Assembly (NCBI RefSeq): GCF_029872155.1 | Contig: NZ_JARXLA010000008.1 | Location: 560,501-624,500, forward strand | Direction: 5' to 3' | DNA: 64,000 nucleotides | From: Hyphomicrobium sp. D-2 | Lineage (GTDB): Bacteria; Pseudomonadota; Alphaproteobacteria; Rhizobiales; Hyphomicrobiaceae | In this document: positions 58,703-64,000 of the stretch, piece after piece | Position numbering within the stretch: position 1 is the first letter of the stretch | Layout: every line of letters starts with the position of its first letter | The notes under the pieces: generated by a model | What the model was told of the DNA's origin: nothing | The model's input: only the letters and a program-made list of their open reading frames with translations | Database searches by the model: none | Position numbers and translations under genes: made by a program

Positions 58703-61084
58703 CTAATTACCCGCAGTGCGCTTTGGCGTTCGCCCCAGTGTTTCGGCTTCCAGATCAGCCAGCAACGCATCCACAAGTGGTGCAGCAACCTGGGCTGCGT
58801 GAAGTTTGTGCGCCCACGGTTGCGAACCCGAGCCGGTGCCGACAACAACGACATATGAATACGCGGCACCATTAGAAAACTGCACGCCGCCAGTAATCCA
58901 TGCATCCACCGTCGCGTCGCGATCTTCCGTCACCTGCGTGCCTGTCTTTGCAAAGTGCAGCTTCACACTGTTGCGGCGGCGCGCGCACCATTGCGCCAGC
59001 TCTTTCAGCGTGCCCGCAGGACGTCCCGCCGCCTGATGGCACAGCGGCGCTTCCAGCAGCGCACGCAGCGTCGGGCGGCCATCGGCGCGGATCAGACGGT
59101 TCGGCACGATGGCTAACTCGTCCGATGGCGTGGGCTCGGAATGCGTAAAGTCATAACTCTTGATCAGCGTCGGTTGGGGCAGTGGCTTGGCGCCGGCACC
59201 TGTCAGGCTCGCCAGCACGGCGCCTGCCATGTGGTGCACACGTCTTGGCGCGCCGGCAATCTGTCCCAGCACGGCAGCGGTTGAAGGCGGCGTGCCTTCG
59301 CCGTTTGCGTTGGTCGGCGGCATCGTGAAACCGAAGCCATCTATCAGTCGCTTGATGGGCCGCTGGCCAATCTGCGCGGTGCGCGTCAGCAGTGGTTCGT
59401 TGAGCGAACAGGCAAACGACACCAGCGCGCTGCGGCCTTGCCGTTCGTTGCCACGCGCGCAGGTATCCAGTCCGGCAGCTGGCGCACGCGGATCGACGTA
59501 AATCGATTGCGGCGTGTCGCGCAGCGTGTTGGCGATGGCGATCGCAGCCAGGATTTTGCCGGTCGATGCAACCATGCGGCTTTCGCGGTTTGCATCGTAG
59601 TGGCCATCATCGGCACGGCGCGCAAACGGTGAGCCGAAATAGGCGGCGTTGTCGCCTTGCTCATAGTAGCGCACGATTTCGCCGCGCGCGTTGGCGGCTG
59701 CGATGACAACGCCGGGGCTGCGTTGCGTGTCATTGATGGCTGCCGGGTCAAGCGTGTAGCCCGGTGAAATGCGGTCGGCATACTTGGTATTGATGGCGGC
59801 AAGCGCAGTGCGTGCGCCGTCGCGGAAATCAAGGTTCTGCGCTGCGTCCAGCGTCGTCGTCACGCCCCGGATGTGTTCGCGCCAGGCAAAGCCGAAGCGC
59901 TGCTTCATCTCCTCGCGGATGCCATAGCGGGCGGACGGCAGCAGGGCGTTGGCGCGGATAACCGGGTTGGCCTGCGCCACGGTTGCGAGCGCTGGGGCAT
60001 GGGCTTCAAGGGCGCGGTGCAGGCGCGGCTTCATCTTCGGGGCCGGTGGACCGGACGCCATCGCAACCAGTTCGAACAGCACTTCCTTCTGCTGTGCTTC
60101 ATCGGTGATGAGCTTCTCGGCGCAGGTGCGGGCGCGCACTTCTATAATATAGCGCCAGCGGTCGAGGCGCACCGCATTCAGCCGTTCGCTGCCTTCCAGC
60201 AGGATGATCGGGCGGTTCACAGCCGACGCCAGCACGAACTGCTCCGCCACCGTCAGGTCGGCGGCCTCCTTGCCGAACACGATGCGGCTCGTCACCTCGA
60301 TGCCGTGCAGGGGCGATCCGCCGGTACGCTGCGCGAGCCAGAGGTGGTTCGCCGCCCATTGCTTCAATCCGGCATCATCGCCGCCTGCGGTCAGCTCGCG
60401 ATAGACGACAGGCGCCAGCCACCATTCCGTCAGCTTGCGCTTCAGCTTTATGAAGGCACCCTCGTTGCTGTGCGGGGGCGTCTTATAGATCACGCGCACA
60501 AACTGCATCGCCAGGGTCGAGCCGCCGACACCCAGCACCGGGCGGCGGGCGGCGACCGAGCGGCGGACGGTCGAGAATGGAATCTTGAGCACGCCGGGCA
60601 GGTCGATGCCGAATGGATTGAGCAGACCGCCCAGATTGCGGTCCTCGTGATAAACGATGCATTGCCAGAAGCTTTCCGGCACTTGACGAACCGGTATTGA
60701 TTTATGATCCGGGTTGGCCACGTAGGCGCCCAGGTCGATCGCTTCGCCGGTAAAATTTACGTCGCGTAGGCTGTCGAGGCGCGGGTCAAACGTACCAACA
60801 AAGCTGCCGCGGCTGTCGTGCAGAGCCGTCGCCAGCCAGCGTTCGGCGTCGTAGTGCAGCTTCGGACCCAGCGTATAATGGCCGATCTCGCCGCGAATTG
60901 GCGCCAGCACGTAGACCAGCGCAACCGCGAACACGACATAGACCAGCGCAGCGCCGAACACATAGCGCAGCATGCCCAGCCTGGGATTGAATGCGAGGCC
61001 GCTGAACAGCAGTTGCAGGATGCGTAGCGGTAGCAGGAGCAGCAGCTCAACCGCCCGAAACAGCACGCGAAATGGAACAAGCAT
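58703..61084 (-). CDS. class A penicillin-binding protein (transglycosylase/transpeptidase)
   Basis: A 793-residue bifunctional peptidoglycan synthase. Hydrophobic N-terminal segments (AVELLLLLPLRILQLLFSG and GAALVYVVFAVALVYVLA) are followed by the GT51 domain, with VYHEDRNLGG (146-152) in place of the common EDRxFxxH, and GGSTLAMQF from 187. The transpeptidase domain has S507-T-G-K510 (MVASTGKILAA), SFACSLNEPLL as the SxN region, and K713-T-G (FAKTGTQVTED). It differs clearly from the PbpC at 46724. The ATG at 61084 is chosen; the frame extends to 61156, through a terminator-like hairpin. Confidence 0.88.
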   Translation of the reverse strand: MLVPFRVLFRAVELLLLLPLRILQLLFSGLAFNPRLGMLRYVFGAALVYVVFAVALVYVLAPIRGEIGHYTLGPKLHYDAERWLATALHDSRGSFVGTFDPRLDSLRDVNFTGEAIDLGAYVANPDHKSIPVRQVPESFWQCIVYHEDRNLGGLLNPFGIDLPGVLKIPFSTVRRSVAARRPVLGVGGSTLAMQFVRVIYKTPPHSNEGAFIKLKRKLTEWWLAPVVYRELTAGGDDAGLKQWAANHLWLAQRTGGSPLHGIEVTSRIVFGKEAADLTVAEQFVLASAVNRPIILLEGSERLNAVRLDRWRYIIEVRARTCAEKLITDEAQQKEVLFELVAMASGPPAPKMKPRLHRALEAHAPALATVAQANPVIRANALLPSARYGIREEMKQRFGFAWREHIRGVTTTLDAAQNLDFRDGARTALAAINTKYADRISPGYTLDPAAINDTQRSPGVVIAAANARGEIVRYYEQGDNAAYFGSPFARRADDGHYDANRESRMVASTGKILAAIAIANTLRDTPQSIYVDPRAPAAGLDTCARGNERQGRSALVSFACSLNEPLLTRTAQIGQRPIKRLIDGFGFTMPPTNANGEGTPPSTAAVLGQIAGAPRRVHHMAGAVLASLTGAGAKPLPQPTLIKSYDFTHSEPTPSDELAIVPNRLIRADGRPTLRALLEAPLCHQAAGRPAGTLKELAQWCARRRNSVKLHFAKTGTQVTEDRDATVDAWITGGVQFSNGAAYSYVVVVGTGSGSQPWAHKLHAAQVAAPLVDALLADLEAETLGRTPKRTAGN

Positions 61085-61126
61085 GGCAGCCCGCTTGTGA
61101 TCGAGCGCCGTCGTTGCGGGCTCAAT

Positions 61127-61149
61127 AAAAAAGAGCGCGGGACGCGCTC
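61127..61149 (-). terminator. terminator-like hairpin upstream of the class A PBP gene
   Basis: On the minus strand GAGCGCG (61143-61149) pairs perfectly with CGCGCTC (61133-61139) around 3 nt, and six T follow (61127-61132). It lies only about 43 bp before the PBP start, so it either ends the small upstream gene or attenuates transcription into the PBP gene. Confidence 0.65.
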
Positions 61150-61282
61150 GACACAAGCAACAGCTAGCCGTTTTTTATGGCGACATTGGCCCGGTGGAAT
61201 GGCGCAAGCGCGATGCGGCGCGGGCAGTTTGTGCACCCGTGATGGCCGCGCCAACGATACGTATGCTGCTGGAAATCACCTG

Positions 61283-61375
61283 TCAGAAGGTATTCAACAG
61301 CACAAAAAGACCTACACCCACAGCCGGCCCCAATACTGTCGCAACGACAAGCATCATGAAAGACTTCGCAACCAT
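61283..61375 (-). CDS. possible 30-residue single-helix membrane peptide
   Basis: ATG at 61375, stop at 61283-61285. The peptide starts MVAKSFMMLVVATVLGPAVG and ends VGLFVLLNTF; nearly all of it is a membrane helix after a basic start. A purine-rich GGGGTAGAG lies upstream, and a good hairpin plus T-run follows 134 bp downstream. It is too short for ordinary gene callers. Small size makes chance possible, so I rate it as a candidate only. Confidence 0.4.
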   Translation of the reverse strand: MVAKSFMMLVVATVLGPAVGVGLFVLLNTF

Positions 61376-61726
61376 AACACTCTACCCCGCACGAACGCCG
61401 CCAATGCCGCAGCGGCGCACAACTCGCAAACCAGCAACCCGTTCAAGACGTTGCCGCTGAGCCCCCTTGATGTTCAGCGACATGTATAATTTACATCAGA
61501 ATAAAGCAGTTGACACGCGTTGTTTGCTGAGTCAGGCGTGAGTCGCTTCGCAGATGCGAAGGGATTAGGCTCCGGGACAGGGTTGCCGAGGCGTCCATAT
61601 CAATTAAAATGCTATTGCAATCAAATGCTTGTGCCGGTTGCGCCACAGCACATCGTGCAACCTGCCGACTGTGCAGGCTGGTTTGCCCAATAGATCAGCA
61701 ATCTGTGGAAGTGTGGCCGATTTGCA
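61376..61726. other. gap between the small peptide and the HerA-like gene
   Basis: About 350 bp, somewhat AT-richer than its surroundings near 61480-61630. A TTGACA occurs at 61510-61515 and suggests promoter activity, but no -10 element is convincing. No reading frame here deserves a call. Confidence 0.4.
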
Positions 61727-64000
61727 TCAGCCGCGCTTGCTAAGACCACCCGCAATCGCCCGCAACGGCGCGTCGAACAGGCGGAGCTGGCGCTCGTCCT
61801 GCCCCTTCGTTTCTCGCGCCAGCTGCTCGATCCGGTCGAACGGCACCTGCTCCGCCATGATCAGCGAGCGCTGGGCCTTCATCGAGCGCACCAGGTTTTC
61901 TTGCACGAGATGGAACTCACCCACCGTCTGACCGGGTAGCACGGCAGCCGGGTCGAGGCCGGACTCGCTCTGGAACGCGGCCTTCAGCTTGCGCAAAGCA
62001 GTGTCTTCGCGCACGCGACCGATGAACCAGCTCGTGATCTGATCACGGCTCTTGTAGTCGAGGTCGCCCGGCGACTGGGTGGCGAGCATGATGCCCAGAC
62101 CGGCGGAGCGTGCGCGCTTCAGCAGGCTCTGCAGCGGCTCAGCTGTTGCCGGTTTCGCGTTAGCCGGGATGTAAAGGTCGGCCTCGTCGAACATAACGAC
62201 GGCCTGCAGTTCATCGTTCGGATTGCGCTGGCAGAAGCGCAGTGCTTCGGAAAGGAACTGCGAGACCCAGAACAGGATGTTCTCGTTGTCGCCCAGGAAG
62301 CCCGTGTAGATGATGGAAAGGCGGGTGCGGCCTTCGCGAGCATGCGGACCGAGGCCAAGCAGCGACTCCATGGTGAGTGACTCACCGCCCGCTTCGAACA
62401 GCGACGCGTTGCGGTGACGGAGACTGTCGAGCTGGGCCACCAGATCGCGACGCAGCTTGCCGGATGGGTCCATGCGCTGCGTCAGATCGGACAGCTCGGG
62501 GTCTTCATCTTCCAACAGGTTGATGAGGTCAGCCAGCGTCACTTCGCGGCTGTGGCGTGAACCGAGAATGCGCAACGCAACCGACAAAGTGCCCGACTGC
62601 TTCTGGTGGGTTGCCGAGTTCTTTAGATGCAGCATTTCGCCGAGCGCTGCGGACGAAAGGTTCGCCAGCAGCTGTTGCTCATGATCCGGCAATTCGTTGA
62701 TGCCGTTAGGCAGCAGCGTGATCGAGATCGGCCGGCCTGAAGAACGCCCGGGTGTGAACACGGCAACGTCGATCGCGTCGGCCAGCTTTTCGCGCTCGCC
62801 ACGCCGCTCGGAAAATTCCTCGTCGTTTTCGCGCCAGACATCCGGGTTGGCGTAGGAGCAGAGATCGCCCTTGCGGTCCAGCAGAACGGCGGGGATGCCG
62901 CGCAGCAGAAGCTGCTCGATAAGGCTCAGCGCCAGCGTCGTTTTACCGGAGCCGGAGCCGCCAAGCACCGCTGCGTGGCGTTTCAGAACGTTCTTGTTCA
63001 GCGTCACCGGGCGGCCGCCAGCGCGGATCTCACGCCCACTGAAAATGCTGTCGCCGTCACTATTTTCGTCGAGGATGACCGACAGCGGGAGCTGTTCTTC
63101 CACTTCGCCGACGGCTGGTGTTTCAACGCCCTCTTCGTCGAAGACTTCCGTGCCATCCGGCGAAGCGGGCGCCATCGTTTCCAGCGCGCCCATCAGGCCG
63201 CGAGCAGGTGTCGTCGCGTTCGTTGCACCGGCGGCGGGCGCTTCCGGTTGATGTACTCCGTGCAGCTCCATCATTGCGGAGCGCGGCAACGTGCGCCCAA
63301 GCAGATCGAGCCGCAGCAACTGGATGATGACAGTAAGGTTCGAAAGCAGCTTCGCGCCCGCCAGCCAATCCATGAAGCCGGGATCGAGTCGATGGTGCGT
63401 CTGGAATTCGCGCACCATCATCATGCGCTCCCATTCGGCGATGGGAACAGTGAGCGTGCGGCCGCCATTCTCGCGGAACTTGCGCACCGCTTGCGCCGTC
63501 TGGTTCTTGCGATTGGGCGGGAAATCTGAGGCGCGCAGCATGAAGCACTGCTTGGTGCCCATGCTGGAAAGCACACGGTCAAGCTGTCGCTTCAGGCCAC
63601 CGCCCTGCGTCGGACGATTGCAGATGAAAACGCGGCCATCCGTGGCGAAGCCCTGCTCGTGGCGCAGCGTAAAGTCGAGCGCAGCCACGTCATCGCCAAG
63701 CTCAAGCCGCTCGACGGAAAGCTGCAGCGTGCCGGCCCATTCTTCGCGGGCCAGCGGCAGAGCACCGGCCAGCACATCCAGAAGCTCGCTCTCGTCAGAG
63801 GGAATTTCAGCTTCGGATGCGCTTTGGAAGCGTTCCCACGTTTCACGATAGTCAAAAGCCGGCGCACTGTTTGCAACAGCAGGCCGCGCCGGAGCGCCAC
63901 CCATCTCTTCTGGCACGCCGAGGCCAAGCGCCGCTGCGAGCCGCGAGATGAAACCGCTGGGCTCCGACTGCGCGATGCTTACATCTTCGGTTTCGTCGTC
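61727..64000 (-). CDS. HerA-like/DUF87 P-loop ATPase, 5' end outside window
   Basis: The frame is open to base 64000, so the gene starts outside the window; a GTG at 63916 is an internal codon. About 757 residues are visible. Counting from the GTG codon, residues 60-210 form an unassigned alpha/beta domain (RVFICNRPTQGGGLKRQLDR; MLRASDFPPNRKNQTAQAVR). An acidic linker follows, then the ATPase core: Walker A GGSGSGKTTLA (319-329), LLDRKGDLCSY, Walker B AVVMFDEADLYIP, GIMLATQSPGDLDYKSRDQI with sensor residues, and the Arg-rich SWFIGRVREDTALRKL. Family members are hexameric DNA translocases; partner nucleases such as NurA are not visible here. Its function cannot be set from this window. Confidence 0.88.
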   Translation of the reverse strand, partial: DDETEDVSIAQSEPSGFISRLAAALGLGVPEEMGGAPARPAVANSAPAFDYRETWERFQSASEAEIPSDESELLDVLAGALPLAREEWAGTLQLSVERLELGDDVAALDFTLRHEQGFATDGRVFICNRPTQGGGLKRQLDRVLSSMGTKQCFMLRASDFPPNRKNQTAQAVRKFRENGGRTLTVPIAEWERMMMVREFQTHHRLDPGFMDWLAGAKLLSNLTVIIQLLRLDLLGRTLPRSAMMELHGVHQPEAPAAGATNATTPARGLMGALETMAPASPDGTEVFDEEGVETPAVGEVEEQLPLSVILDENSDGDSIFSGREIRAGGRPVTLNKNVLKRHAAVLGGSGSGKTTLALSLIEQLLLRGIPAVLLDRKGDLCSYANPDVWRENDEEFSERRGEREKLADAIDVAVFTPGRSSGRPISITLLPNGINELPDHEQQLLANLSSAALGEMLHLKNSATHQKQSGTLSVALRILGSRHSREVTLADLINLLEDEDPELSDLTQRMDPSGKLRRDLVAQLDSLRHRNASLFEAGGESLTMESLLGLGPHAREGRTRLSIIYTGFLGDNENILFWVSQFLSEALRFCQRNPNDELQAVVMFDEADLYIPANAKPATAEPLQSLLKRARSAGLGIMLATQSPGDLDYKSRDQITSWFIGRVREDTALRKLKAAFQSESGLDPAAVLPGQTVGEFHLVQENLVRSMKAQRSLIMAEQVPFDRIEQLARETKGQDERQLRLFDAPLRAIAGGLSKRG

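Overview
The window is about 60% GC, densely packed chromosomal DNA of an alphaproteobacterium, most likely Hyphomicrobiales (Rhizobiales) or a close relative. The evidence is the gene set and its order: an hmuTUV/hemP/hutX heme locus with a RirA-type TGA-N9-TCA operator, a bioBFDAZ operon using BioZ, a tlpA/argH/lptM/lysA/TIGR02302 neighbourhood, and intergenic palindromic repeats of the rhizobial kind. I see no rRNA, CRISPR array, prophage, insertion sequence or integrase. No species can be named from the sequence alone. Layout: 1-3649 holds the 3' part of an RND efflux pump gene followed by its membrane fusion protein. 3680-4780 has a small membrane protein and a YfcG-type glutathione transferase. 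4846-11460 is a heme acquisition locus: hmuTUV and hemP on the minus strand, a TonB-dependent heme receptor, an HmuQ-type heme-degrading monooxygenase and HutX on the plus strand. 11613-16051 is housekeeping: mutT, two genes for a methyltransferase and ComF, glutaredoxin, a nitrilase-family amidase and DUF1178. 16262-18803 holds an alkaline phosphatase and a GntR/UTRA regulator. 19353-24453 is the biotin operon, whose genes overlap by a few bases and which is preceded by a long leader that looks structured. 24798-26779 holds an OpgC-type acyltransferase overlapping an SGNH hydrolase, closed by a strong bidirectional terminator. 26919-30427 holds a slipin, two tRNA-like sequences and a GMC oxidoreductase. 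30936-35900 is a FecI/FecR cell-surface signalling system with a very large receptor. 36365-44021 is tlpA, argH, lptM, a methyltransferase, lysA and the TIGR02302 gene. 44376-55196 is envelope biology: an LpxQ-like outer membrane protein, a PHB-depolymerase-like lipoprotein, PbpC with its alpha-2-macroglobulin partner, and a small unknown protein. 55349-64000 holds a 1004-residue unknown membrane protein, a second class A PBP, a possible 30-residue membrane peptide and a HerA-like ATPase cut by the window end. How they work together: two iron/heme uptake modules appear to be controlled separately, the hmu locus by a RirA-type site and the FecIR receptor by an Irr (ICE)-like site plus its own sigma/anti-sigma pair. 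Much of the rest maintains the envelope. The most unusual features are the FecIR receptor, which carries a second complete outer-membrane barrel after its normal C-terminus; a family of six intergenic hairpins with one strict architecture and compensating arm changes; the bioB leader; the tandem tRNA-like pair; and a mutT start codon sitting in the loop of a perfect 15-bp hairpin.
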